A DNA stretch of 64,000 nt from Bacteroidota bacterium (lineage in GTDB: Bacteria; Bacteroidota; Bacteroidia; CAILMK01; JACPUW01), in contig JACPUW010000014.1 in the NCBI GenBank assembly GCA_016192035.1, positions 1 to 64,000 of the forward strand. The letters are read 5' to 3'. A model generated the notes under the pieces. It was given only the letters and a program-made list of their open reading frames with translations. It made no database searches and was not told the origin of the DNA. Shown piece by piece: positions 8,491-17,019 of this stretch. Each line of letters begins with the position of its first letter. Position 1 is the first letter of the stretch. The translations under genes and the position numbers were made by a program.

Positions 8491-10665
8491 TTAACGCAAA
8501 AATAGCAACTCTCGGTATTTGGGCAAGGGCCAATATGAGTCATCTATCAGGATTTCAAGTTTATCGCTGTGGTAGCGCACCACATTGAAGTAGGGTTTAA
8601 CTTCTTCACAATAGGCTATGGCCTTCTCGCGCATGTCGTCCAACTTGTTTGCCCCTTTGCGGGCATCCACCATGTTGCGCACATTGGTTTTTATGGCCGT
8701 TATATGGTTGCTTATCTCTATCACCGACTCTTCCATGGCTTGGGTGTTGGCCTGCAAGCCCAGGTTTTTCAATTTAGATAGGCTGTCAATCAGTTCGTTT
8801 AGGTGCCTAATGGCTGCAGGTACTACGTGGGTCATGGCCAGTTCGCCCATTATCCGCGATTCAATCTGCACCTTGTGCACATAGGTTTCTAGCATGATTT
8901 CATGTCGGGCATGCAGCTCTATATGGCCCATGATGCCCAAGTCTTTAAAAAGTGACAAGGATTTGTCAGAAACATAGGCATCAAGCGCGGTAGGGGTTGT
9001 TTTTTTATTGGAAAGTCCCCTTTTGGCCGCTTCTTGCGCCCATTCCTCGCTGTAGTTGTTGCCTTCAAACAGGATGGGCTCCGAAACGGTGATATAGCCT
9101 TGTAGCACATCCACTATGGCCTGTGAGAGGTTTTCGCCCTGGGCGGTGCGGTGGTCCACGTCATTTTTAAACTGCACCAACTGGCGGGCCACCGCTGTGG
9201 TAAGCACCGTCATGGGCGCACTGGTATTCTGGCTGCTCCCCACGGCCCTAAACTCGAATTTGTTGCCCGTAAAAGCAAAAGGAGAAGTGCGGTTTCGGTC
9301 GGTATTGTCCTTGGTCAGGTTGGGTATTTGGGGTGCATTAATGGCTATCCATCCTTCAGCATCATCTTCAAAGTGTTCTAACTTATTGTTTTTCAACGAC
9401 TGCATAACCTTGTATAGCTGATTGCCCACAAACACCGAAATAATGGCCGGCGGGGCTTCATTTGCGCCCAGGCGGTGGTCATTGCTGGCGCTGGCTATGC
9501 TGGCCCTCAAAAGGTCGGCATGGTCATACACGGCCTTGATCACGTTAACAAAAAATGCCAGGAACCTGAAATTTTTGTTGGGGGTTTTGCCGGGTGAAAG
9601 CAGGTTTTCGCCCGTGTCGGTGCCCATGCTAAAGTTGCAGTGCTTGCCGCTACCGTTCACATTGGCAAAGGGTTTTTCGTGCAGTATGCTCCTAAAATTA
9701 TGACGTCGCGCCGTTTTGTCTATCACATCCATGAGCAGTTGGTTGTGGTCCACGGCCAGGTTAAGCTCTTCAAAATTGGGTGCGCACTCAAACTGTGAGG
9801 GGGCCACCTCGTTGTGGCGGGTCTTTAGGGGAATGCCCAGTTTGAGCGCTTCGTTTTCAAAGTCTATCATAAAGGCCTGTACCCTTTCGGGTATAGAGCC
9901 AAAGTAATGGTCATCAAGTTGCTGTCCCTTGGCTGGCAGGTGGCCAAACAGGGTGCGTCCTGAAATAAGCAAATCAGGGCGGGCATTGTACAGCGCGGCA
10001 TCTATGAGAAAGTACTCTTGCTCTATGCCCAGTGTGGCAGTTACGCGGTTCACCTTGTTGTCAAAGTACTTACAAACCGCCGTGGCTGCCAGGTCCAATT
10101 GATGTATGGCCTTGAGCAAAGGTGCTTTGTAGTCAAGGGCTTCACCCGTGTATGACACAAATATGGTGGGTATGCACAGGGTAAATCCGCCACCACTCTT
10201 CATCAGGAATGCGGGTGAAGTGGGGTCCCATGCCGTATATCCCCTGGCCTCAAAGGTGTTGCGTATGCCCCCCGATGGAAAACTTGAGGCGTCGGGTTCT
10301 TGTTGGATAAGGGCGGAACCGGTGAATTTTTCTATACCGGAGCCATTGAAAATATCGAGGAAAGAGTCGTGTTTTTCCGCAGTGAGTCCGGTAAGCGGCT
10401 GAAACCAGTGGGTATAGTGGCTGGCTCCGTGCTCCATGGCCCAGGTGCGCATGGCTGCCGCTATCTGGTCAGCTAGGTCTTCTGATATGGGTTGTCCCAT
10501 TTGTAAGTCACTCTGGTACTGCTTGTACGCTTGTTTGCCCAGGTACCTTTCCATTTTTTCATTGGTAAACACATACTTAGATAGTATGGTCGATTTTTTT
10601 TCCTCAGTGGCCGCGAAGTTGGTTGTATTGTTTTGCACTGCTTGGAGTGCGGTAAAACGTATCAT
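8491..10665 (-). CDS. glnN: Glutamine synthetase type III
   Basis: A 724-residue GSIII, the long form found in Bacteroidota and cyanobacteria that makes glutamine from glutamate, ammonia and ATP. It shows the GSIII N-terminal region (ATEEKKSTILSKYVF, YTHWFQPLTG), the metal-binding GIEQEYFL and ARHEIMLE segments, NGSGKHCNFSM in the ATP/glutamate site and the long C-terminal helical part unique to this type. Length matches the family. It lies 77 bases upstream of the PorE-like gene on the same strand and is divergent from ffh. No GlnB-type regulator is next to it. Confidence 0.97.
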   Translation of the reverse strand: MIRFTALQAVQNNTTNFAATEEKKSTILSKYVFTNEKMERYLGKQAYKQYQSDLQMGQPISEDLADQIAAAMRTWAMEHGASHYTHWFQPLTGLTAEKHDSFLDIFNGSGIEKFTGSALIQQEPDASSFPSGGIRNTFEARGYTAWDPTSPAFLMKSGGGFTLCIPTIFVSYTGEALDYKAPLLKAIHQLDLAATAVCKYFDNKVNRVTATLGIEQEYFLIDAALYNARPDLLISGRTLFGHLPAKGQQLDDHYFGSIPERVQAFMIDFENEALKLGIPLKTRHNEVAPSQFECAPNFEELNLAVDHNQLLMDVIDKTARRHNFRSILHEKPFANVNGSGKHCNFSMGTDTGENLLSPGKTPNKNFRFLAFFVNVIKAVYDHADLLRASIASASNDHRLGANEAPPAIISVFVGNQLYKVMQSLKNNKLEHFEDDAEGWIAINAPQIPNLTKDNTDRNRTSPFAFTGNKFEFRAVGSSQNTSAPMTVLTTAVARQLVQFKNDVDHRTAQGENLSQAIVDVLQGYITVSEPILFEGNNYSEEWAQEAAKRGLSNKKTTPTALDAYVSDKSLSLFKDLGIMGHIELHARHEIMLETYVHKVQIESRIMGELAMTHVVPAAIRHLNELIDSLSKLKNLGLQANTQAMEESVIEISNHITAIKTNVRNMVDARKGANKLDDMREKAIAYCEEVKPYFNVVRYHSDKLEILIDDSYWPLPKYRELLFLR

Positions 10666-10852
10666 AAATATGCCTGCGCTGTATTAAGAAATGTTGCGGC
10701 GAAATTAATTGGTGGGCAAGGTAGTATGGCGGGCACTTGAGGGCGGCTGTTGACAATGGAAACCTCATGTGGCCCATTGCCCATTTGGGCCATGAAAAAC
10801 GTGGGGGCGTAGGTGTATTTTCGCGCCTTGTTTGTGATAATGATTCGTTCAA

Positions 10853-12181
10853 ATGTTTGAAAGTCTAAGTGATAAGCTGGAGCTGGCCTTTAAGCGCCTC
10901 AAAGGGCAAGGCCGCATTAACGAGCTCAACATAGCCGATACCTTAAAGGATGTGCGCCGCGCCTTGGTGGACGCTGACGTAAACTATAAGATAGCCAAGG
11001 AATTTGTAGATACCGTAAAGGAAAAGGCCCTAGGTGCCAATGTGATCAAGGCCGTGTCGCCTGGCCAGATGATGGTGAAGATAGTACATGACGAATTGGT
11101 ATCGCTCATGGGCAACCAGGCCGAAGGCATCAACCTGTCAGACAAACCTGCAGTGGTGCTCATGGCGGGCCTTCAGGGTTCGGGTAAAACCACTTTCTCG
11201 GGCAAATTGGCCAATCATTTAAAAAAGAAAGGAAGGGAAGTGATGCTGGTGGCCTGCGATGTGTATAGGCCGGCGGCCATAGCCCAGCTACACACGGTGG
11301 CTGAAGCCGTGGGGGTGGACTTTTATTCAGAACCGGATAACAAGAACCCGATTGATATAGCGCAGAAGGCTGTTCATGCCGCCAAAGTAAAGGGAATCAG
11401 TACGGTAATAATAGATACGGCTGGCCGGTTGGCGGTGGATGAGCAGATGATGGATGAAATAGGCCGCATCAAGGCCGCGGTTAGGCCGGGGGAAATACTC
11501 TTTGTGGTGGATGCCATGACCGGGCAGGATGCCGTGAATACGGCAGAGGCGTTCAATGCCAAATTGGATTTTAACGGCGTGGTACTGACCAAATTGGACG
11601 GCGATACCAGGGGAGGGGCGGCCCTGTCCATCCGACGGCAGGTAAACAAGCCAATCAAGTTTGTGGGCACCGGCGAAAAAATGGATGCCCTTGATGTGTT
11701 CTATCCCGAAAGGATGGCCACCAGGATTTTGGGCATGGGCGATATCGTTTCATTGGTAGAAAAGGCCCAAGAAACCATAGATGAGGAAGAGGCCAAGCGA
11801 CTTCAAAGCCGGTTTAAAAAGAACCAGTTTGATTTTGAGGACTTTCTGGGCCAGATACGGCAAATAAAGAAGATGGGCAATTTCAAAGACCTGCTGGGGA
11901 TGATGCCTGGAATAGGCAAGGCTGTGAAAGACATGGATATACAAGAGGACGCGCTCAAGCACACCGAAGCCATGATCCTGTCTATGACCCCTGTGGAGCG
12001 ACGAAATCCCAGAATGCTGGATGCCAAACGCCGCAAGCGGATAGCCCAGGGCAGTGGAAGGGAGGTGAGTGAGGTAAACCAACTGGTTAAGCAGCTTGAG
12101 CAGATGCAAAAATTGATGAAAACCATCAACAAGCAGGGACAAAAAGGAGGTCAAATGAGAAATGCGCCCAGGTTCAATTGA
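10853..12181 (+). CDS. ffh: Signal recognition particle protein, GTPase Ffh
   Basis: A 442-residue SRP54-type protein: an N-terminal four-helix bundle, then the G domain with P-loop GLQGSGKTT (residues 106-114), DTAGR and TKLDGDTRGG, and a methionine-rich M domain from about residue 300 (MGNFKDLLGMMPGIG and DAKRRKRIAQGSGR) that holds signal peptides and 4.5S RNA. It targets nascent membrane and exported proteins to FtsY. The length is normal. It is followed 87 bases later by rpsP on the same strand. Confidence 0.98.
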   Translation: MFESLSDKLELAFKRLKGQGRINELNIADTLKDVRRALVDADVNYKIAKEFVDTVKEKALGANVIKAVSPGQMMVKIVHDELVSLMGNQAEGINLSDKPAVVLMAGLQGSGKTTFSGKLANHLKKKGREVMLVACDVYRPAAIAQLHTVAEAVGVDFYSEPDNKNPIDIAQKAVHAAKVKGISTVIIDTAGRLAVDEQMMDEIGRIKAAVRPGEILFVVDAMTGQDAVNTAEAFNAKLDFNGVVLTKLDGDTRGGAALSIRRQVNKPIKFVGTGEKMDALDVFYPERMATRILGMGDIVSLVEKAQETIDEEEAKRLQSRFKKNQFDFEDFLGQIRQIKKMGNFKDLLGMMPGIGKAVKDMDIQEDALKHTEAMILSMTPVERRNPRMLDAKRRKRIAQGSGREVSEVNQLVKQLEQMQKLMKTINKQGQKGGQMRNAPRFN

Positions 12182-12268
12182 TTTTCAGGGTTTGGGTATG
12201 CCGCATTAATCAATAAACCACGACATTTGCACTCCATTTTTAAAACCTGATGTTAAACGAGATTTTCC

Positions 12269-12808
12269 ATGTCAGTTAGAATTAGATTGCAACGCCACGG
12301 GAGAAAACAAAGGCCCTACTATTATATAGTGGTAGCCGACTCACGGGCCAAGCGCGACGGGCGCTTTATTGAGCGATTGGGCTCATACAACCCGCTCACC
12401 AATCCTGCCACCATAGAGCTGGATACCGACAAGGCCCTGGACTGGGTGCTTAAGGGCGCTCAGCCAAGTGATACGGTGCGGGCCATACTTTCTTACAAAG
12501 GTGTGCTCATGCGCAAGCACTTACAGGTGGGGGTACACAAGGGGGCCATTACACAAGAACAGGCCGATAACCGGTTTGCCGAATGGCTCGAGTCAAGTGT
12601 TTCCAGGATTCAGAATAAGATTGAAGGCCTGAAAGCCAGTGCCGACGAGCATACGCGCGTGCGTATGGAGCGCGAGGTGGCCGTGGCTACCCGCCGCGCC
12701 GAATCACTTAGGGCTGCACAGGCAGCTGCCGAAGCCCCGGCCGAAACTGCCGAAGGGGGTGTAGAAGCCGCAGACAATAGCGGGGAGACCACTGCCGAAG
12801 AAGCCTAA
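12269..12808 (+). CDS. rpsP: Small ribosomal subunit protein bS16 with C-terminal extension
   Basis: A 179-residue bS16. The first 80 residues are the conserved core ([33 protein letters not shown]). The rest is a helical tail ending in an Ala/Glu/Thr-rich low-complexity stretch. Bacteroidota S16 proteins are commonly longer than the 80-90 residues of other phyla, so the tail is not a defect. Its stop is eight bases before rimM, forming a two-gene operon. The trmD and rplS genes that often follow in other bacteria are not here. Confidence 0.97.
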   Translation: MSVRIRLQRHGRKQRPYYYIVVADSRAKRDGRFIERLGSYNPLTNPATIELDTDKALDWVLKGAQPSDTVRAILSYKGVLMRKHLQVGVHKGAITQEQADNRFAEWLESSVSRIQNKIEGLKASADEHTRVRMEREVAVATRRAESLRAAQAAAEAPAETAEGGVEAADNSGETTAEEA

Positions 12809-12816
12809 ACCTGCCG

Positions 12817-13326
12817 GTGGCCCCACTGGTACCTATAGGTGAAGTAGCTGGGACACACGGCGTAAAAGGGCGGCTTAGGGTAGCTTTCCTGCAAGGATCA
12901 CATACTGTATTGTTTACACAAGGGACTTGGTGTTTTTTGGAATTCCAAAATAAGCCGGTCCCTTTTTTTATAGAATGGGCTGATGTGGTAGAAGATGGTG
13001 CGCTCCTCAAACTAAGGGGCATACACACGCCCGAAGAAGTGCAGGCGCTGCGCGGCAAACGCGTTTGGGCCACCTCAGAAGCCTTGACTGGCTATCGCGC
13101 TCAAAAGACATCAGATATAATTGGCTACTTGGTAGTGAATTATGATGATGGGAAGGAAATAGGGCCAGTGCGGCAAATGCACAGTGCCTCAGGCAATGAA
13201 TTGATTGAGGTGGATATGGGCCACAAAACGGTATTGTTGCCTTACCACGCCTCGCTCATTCGTGCGGTGGACCCTAAGGGGCCAAAGCTGGTGATGGACA
13301 TAGCCCACGGGCTGCTCGACCTATGA
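12817..13326 (+). CDS. rimM: Ribosome maturation factor RimM
   Basis: A 169-residue RimM that helps assemble the 3' domain of 16S rRNA and binds S19. The N-terminal beta-barrel starts VPIGEVAGTHGVKGRLRV, and the PRC-barrel half contains IGPVRQMHSASGNELIEV and VLLPYHASLIRAVD. The start is GTG at 12817, since no ATG lies between the rpsP stop and the first conserved strand. Its last two codons overlap the stop region of the convergent DUF6952 gene by six bases (CTATGA). Confidence 0.93.
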   Translation: MAPLVPIGEVAGTHGVKGRLRVAFLQGSHTVLFTQGTWCFLEFQNKPVPFFIEWADVVEDGALLKLRGIHTPEEVQALRGKRVWATSEALTGYRAQKTSDIIGYLVVNYDDGKEIGPVRQMHSASGNELIEVDMGHKTVLLPYHASLIRAVDPKGPKLVMDIAHGLLDL

Positions 13327-13566
13327 AATGGAGTTTCGCACCCTGGCAGCAAAATGCCTTACCTGTTCATGCGGGGTAGTGCCCTGTGCAGCAGATTGTT
13401 CCAGGCACCAAATGGCGCCGCTTAAGTGGGTCAATTGTTCGCCTTCATCTACTCCCGGAACCTGTGAGGGATCAATGGAATCGCCTTCCAGTAGTTTGTT
13501 TTCCAGTGCCTTGAGTTCATCAAGCGACAAGGATTCCAACAATTTTTTTATGGCTTGGAGTTGCAT
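13321..13566 (-). CDS. Small conserved protein, DUF6952-like
   Basis: An 81-residue acidic helical protein beginning MQLQAIKKLLESLSLDELKA. It has no signal peptide and no catalytic motif. Short proteins of this kind next to a thioredoxin gene are known in Bacteroidota as DUF6952; the match rests on size, composition and position. It is the last gene of a mazG-thioredoxin operon (eight bases after the thioredoxin stop), which hints at a redox or proteostasis link but does not show a function. Confidence 0.65.
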   Translation of the reverse strand: MQLQAIKKLLESLSLDELKALENKLLEGDSIDPSQVPGVDEGEQLTHLSGAIWCLEQSAAQGTTPHEQVRHFAARVRNSIS

Positions 13567-13574
13567 GGGCTGGT

Positions 13575-13898
13575 TTAGGCTTGAATTAGATCGGTGAGCA
13601 TTTCTTCTACCAATTCCACTTTGGAGGTGGCGTCACCTTTCAGCAACTTGCCATTATGAATGGTAACAAAGTAAGGTAAGTTGCTCACCCCTGCCCATTT
13701 GCGTAGTTCCGGGTTTTCTTCTGCATTGGACTCCAGAAAATGTATGCCCGCAAAACGTTCGTCATGGGCGAGCCTTTTATACTTGGGCGCAATGAGTTTG
13801 CAGGAACCGCACCAATCAGCAAAAAACTTAATGGCCACGCGCTCATTGGTGTCAATGAGCTTTTGGTAATCGGCATCGGTAGTGATTATAATATCCAT
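13575..13898 (-). CDS. Thioredoxin family protein
   Basis: A 107-residue single thioredoxin domain. The redox motif is WCGSC (C30 and C33), differing from the classic WCGPC by Ser for Pro, which tends to change the redox potential. IKFFADWCGSCKLIAPKY and the cis-proline segment SNLPYFVTIHNG are clear. There is no signal peptide, so it is cytoplasmic. It lies 34 bases after mazG and just before the DUF6952-like gene. Confidence 0.92.
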   Translation of the reverse strand: MDIIITTDADYQKLIDTNERVAIKFFADWCGSCKLIAPKYKRLAHDERFAGIHFLESNAEENPELRKWAGVSNLPYFVTIHNGKLLKGDATSKVELVEEMLTDLIQA

Positions 13899-13932
13899 GT
13901 TGGGTTATATGAAGCTAAGCTATCAAACAAAA

Positions 13933-14724
13933 TTAGGGGTGTAGGGTTTTGGCTTGGTCCCAATATGTATCCATTTCGTTAAGGTCCATGTCTTTAAGGT
14001 TTTTTCCCATTGCCATAGCTGCCGATTCTATGTGTTCAAAGCGGGCCTTAAACTTTACATTGGTGCGGTCCAGTGCGTTGTCGGCATTGATGCCCAGGTA
14101 GCGCGATACGTTGATCAGCGAGAAAATAAGGTCGCCAAACTCCTTTTCCACGTCATCGGATGACAGTGCCCTACTTGAGGTAGCCTCCCTAAGTTCAGCC
14201 AGTTCTTCCTCCACTTTGTCCCAGGCACCTTGATGGTCAGGCCATTCAAAACCCACTCCTTTGGCCTTTTCTTGCAGTCTTATGGCTTTTACCATGCTGG
14301 GCAGGCCCTTAGGCACACCTTCAAACACCGATTTCTTTCCTTCCTTTAGCTTGATTTTCTCCCAGTTGGCTTTAACCTGTTCTTCGTTGTCCACCTGCAC
14401 ATCCCCGTATATATGTGGGTGGCGGTGTACCAATTTCTCTACCAGTGCGGTACACACAGATGCCATGTCAAATACGCCCAACTCGCTGCCTATCTTGGCA
14501 TAAAATACAATATGGAGCAGCACATCACCCAGTTCGTTTCTTATGTCATGGGGCTTGCCGCCCAGTATGGCATCGGTAAGTTCATAACACTCTTCTATGG
14601 TAAGGGGCCGAAGGGATTCCATGGTCTGTTTGCGGTCCCATGGGCATTTCTCCCGTAGTTCGTCCATAACGTCCAAGAGTTTGGAGAATGCCGCCAACTG
14701 TGCTTCACGCGTGTACATGTCCAT
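13933..14724 (-). CDS. mazG: Nucleoside triphosphate pyrophosphohydrolase MazG
   Basis: A 263-residue tandem-domain MazG. The first domain has CPWDRKQTMESLRPLTIEE and the EExxE-like metal site in ELTDAILGGKPHDIRNELGDVL. The second repeats the fold with EEELAELREA and EKEFGDLIFSLINV. MazG hydrolyses non-canonical or excess NTPs to NMP and pyrophosphate. The start is taken at ATG 14724 (ATG 14718 is also possible); further upstream residues are not MazG-like. It is the first gene of the mazG-trx-DUF6952 operon. Confidence 0.94.
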   Translation of the reverse strand: MDMYTREAQLAAFSKLLDVMDELREKCPWDRKQTMESLRPLTIEECYELTDAILGGKPHDIRNELGDVLLHIVFYAKIGSELGVFDMASVCTALVEKLVHRHPHIYGDVQVDNEEQVKANWEKIKLKEGKKSVFEGVPKGLPSMVKAIRLQEKAKGVGFEWPDHQGAWDKVEEELAELREATSSRALSSDDVEKEFGDLIFSLINVSRYLGINADNALDRTNVKFKARFEHIESAAMAMGKNLKDMDLNEMDTYWDQAKTLHP

Positions 14725-14878
14725 TAAGTTTCGGCAAAAATGGGCGTATGGCCGCATTCAGGGAAATTAAGTAAACACAACTATTGGCAACAAATCATGC
14801 CAAGTGTGGAGTTTATTTCTATTTTTGAGCCACAGGTAACAAGAATTTTAAGGCAAACTCACTTTAAGGCAAATAGTT

Positions 14879-16951
14879 ATGCAATTGATCCAAGTAAAAA
14901 AGTATGTACTGGCCATGGGGCTGGGCGCGGCTGTGATAGGAACCGCCGCAGCACAGGACAAATTTGATGTACCCCCTAAATGGGGCGGTGCAGCGGCCAT
15001 TATTACGCGCCAAAACTCTGATTTTTCATTTCTTACCATGAACAAGGGTAAGGAGATGATGCATTCGCAAGTAGAGTCGGCACATATCCTAATCAACTCT
15101 GAAACAGGGGCCAATGATTTCAAATTCGTCTATTTTCCTGAGGATTTTGATGCGGTGGTGGATGTGGTGAAAAGTGGCGGCGATGAGGAGAGTTACGACG
15201 AGACTGATGGTATGCGTTCGGGCAACCAGATGGATATACCTTATTTTTTCAGACAGCTTTTTCCAAACGCGCTGGAATATAAGCGCATAAACCTGGGAGA
15301 TTTGGGCAAAGGGGATGAGATAACCATGGAATTTAGCTTTGAGGAGAAAGGGGCAACCAAGGATATGATGCAAGGCCAAACTTGCCGGTCCTTTGGCAGC
15401 CACTATTATGCGTTTCCTTCAGTCTATCCCAAAGGAAGCCATTCCATCAACATAAAAATGTCGCCCACCATGCACATCAACGCGGGTTACATGAACGGTG
15501 CATCTGAATTGGAGATGCTCTCTGACATGGGAAGCGACACCCTGATATATGGACTGGAAACAGGCCAGACAGATCCCATTACAGCCGGGTATTTTGTGTA
15601 CCCATACCGCGCATATCCCACCCTAAAGTTTGAAGTGATGGCGTGCAGTTCCTTTAAGCCAGGCGCCAACAAGGTAATAGTGGGCCAACCAGGCGAGCCC
15701 CTCACCGAATTTGATTCGGATGGGTTTAAGGAATTGCTTTACAATAAGTTTTCAAGCTGGACAGCACATGCCAAAGTGGCCAAGGCGCTGCAGGTGTTTA
15801 TGGGCGAAGTGAAGTTTAAAACCACCGCCGAGCTGGTAGAAAATATTTACAAACAGTTCCAGGCGTATGTCTATTGTTCAGGCGAGGTTACCGGATACGG
15901 CGATGAAATGTTTATGGGTGTATTTATTAGTTTATTGGAATCCAACGAAATAGCGTACGATTTGATTGTTGGGGTTGACCGCCATGCCAGTACCTTGAGT
16001 GATATGGCACTCAACAGTGAGCTGCGCTATGGGCTGGTGGTTAAGGATAAAAAGGAAGATTACTACGTGTTTCCCTTTACCCAGTTTTCAACTTGGAATG
16101 CTGTGCCCACCGATTTGGTAGGCGAGAAATTCTATATCTTTCAAAAAGGCAAGAGCTTAGAGGAATCAACCATAGATGGCGGCTACCCCGCCGATGTGTT
16201 GCCAGCGGCCAATCAAGTGGCCGTGCGGACTTCTGTAAAGCTGGGCGACGGTTTTACCTCTATGATGGTAAACAAAACCGTGAGTGCAAACGGTGCCTTC
16301 AAGGAAATGGCCGGCCCCTACAGTGTGTCCATTCCTGAATACCACAAGGCCATACTCAGCAAGGGACAATACCCCAAATATGGATCCCAAAGGGAAGATG
16401 ATGAGGATTTTAAGGAAAAGCGCAAGCTAATTTACGAAGCCAGGGCCAGGGCTTTGTTTGACACGGTGGAGTACCAAAAATTCACCTTGAACACAGCCGG
16501 GTTTGAGCCTGGAGAGGAGTGGCTGAAGTACAATGAAAAATACAACATACCCAGCGCCGATGCGGTGAAATTCCAGATAAAGGATAGCATGAGGATATAT
16601 ACCCTTGCCCTGGGCGCCTTTGTGGAAACACCCTACCAAATGGCCTTAACCACCATGTCACGTGAAGAGGAGGTGTATATTGACTTTCCACTTATCATGG
16701 ATTACCGACTGGTATTTGAAGTGCCTACCGGCTATGCAGTTTTTGGGTTTGATGGGTTTGATTCTGACATTAATGCCGAGTTTGGTTCATTTAAGGCCAA
16801 GGCCGAGACCAAAGGAACCAACCTTGAGGTCAAGGCATCACTCGTGCTCAAGAAAACATCACTTACCAACCGCGAATGGCAGGAGTTGGCCAATATGCTC
16901 AAGGCATTGGATGACAAGGCCAAGGTAACGGTAACCATGGCGGGTAACTAG
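14879..16951 (+). CDS. Secreted DUF3857/transglutaminase-like protein
   Basis: A 690-residue protein with a signal peptide (MGLGAAVIGTAAAQ). The N-terminal half resembles DUF3857, with a beta-rich region leading to LGDLGKGDEITMEFSFEEKG. The middle (about residues 290-400) has the spacing of a transglutaminase core (YCSGEVTGYGDEMFMGVFISLLESNE), and the C-terminal half is beta-rich like DUF3858. The usual catalytic Cys-His-Asp triad is not clear, so it may be an inactive relative. Function unknown; such proteins are common in Bacteroidota and are exported to the periplasm or surface. It ends at a strong bidirectional terminator shared with the VWA gene. Confidence 0.6.
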   Translation: MQLIQVKKYVLAMGLGAAVIGTAAAQDKFDVPPKWGGAAAIITRQNSDFSFLTMNKGKEMMHSQVESAHILINSETGANDFKFVYFPEDFDAVVDVVKSGGDEESYDETDGMRSGNQMDIPYFFRQLFPNALEYKRINLGDLGKGDEITMEFSFEEKGATKDMMQGQTCRSFGSHYYAFPSVYPKGSHSINIKMSPTMHINAGYMNGASELEMLSDMGSDTLIYGLETGQTDPITAGYFVYPYRAYPTLKFEVMACSSFKPGANKVIVGQPGEPLTEFDSDGFKELLYNKFSSWTAHAKVAKALQVFMGEVKFKTTAELVENIYKQFQAYVYCSGEVTGYGDEMFMGVFISLLESNEIAYDLIVGVDRHASTLSDMALNSELRYGLVVKDKKEDYYVFPFTQFSTWNAVPTDLVGEKFYIFQKGKSLEESTIDGGYPADVLPAANQVAVRTSVKLGDGFTSMMVNKTVSANGAFKEMAGPYSVSIPEYHKAILSKGQYPKYGSQREDDEDFKEKRKLIYEARARALFDTVEYQKFTLNTAGFEPGEEWLKYNEKYNIPSADAVKFQIKDSMRIYTLALGAFVETPYQMALTTMSREEEVYIDFPLIMDYRLVFEVPTGYAVFGFDGFDSDINAEFGSFKAKAETKGTNLEVKASLVLKKTSLTNREWQELANMLKALDDKAKVTVTMAGN

Positions 16952-16971
16952 TTAGTCAATAAGACTACAAC

Positions 16972-17006
16972 AAAAAAAGGGAAGCAGCTAGCTTCCCTTT
17001 TTTTTT
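16972..17006. terminator. Bidirectional terminator
   Basis: GGGAAGC at 16979-16985 pairs perfectly with GCTTCCC at 16991-16997 around AGCTA. Seven A precede it and nine T follow it, so it serves both converging genes. Confidence 0.93.
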
Positions 17007-17019
17007 GTGTATTGCGCGC

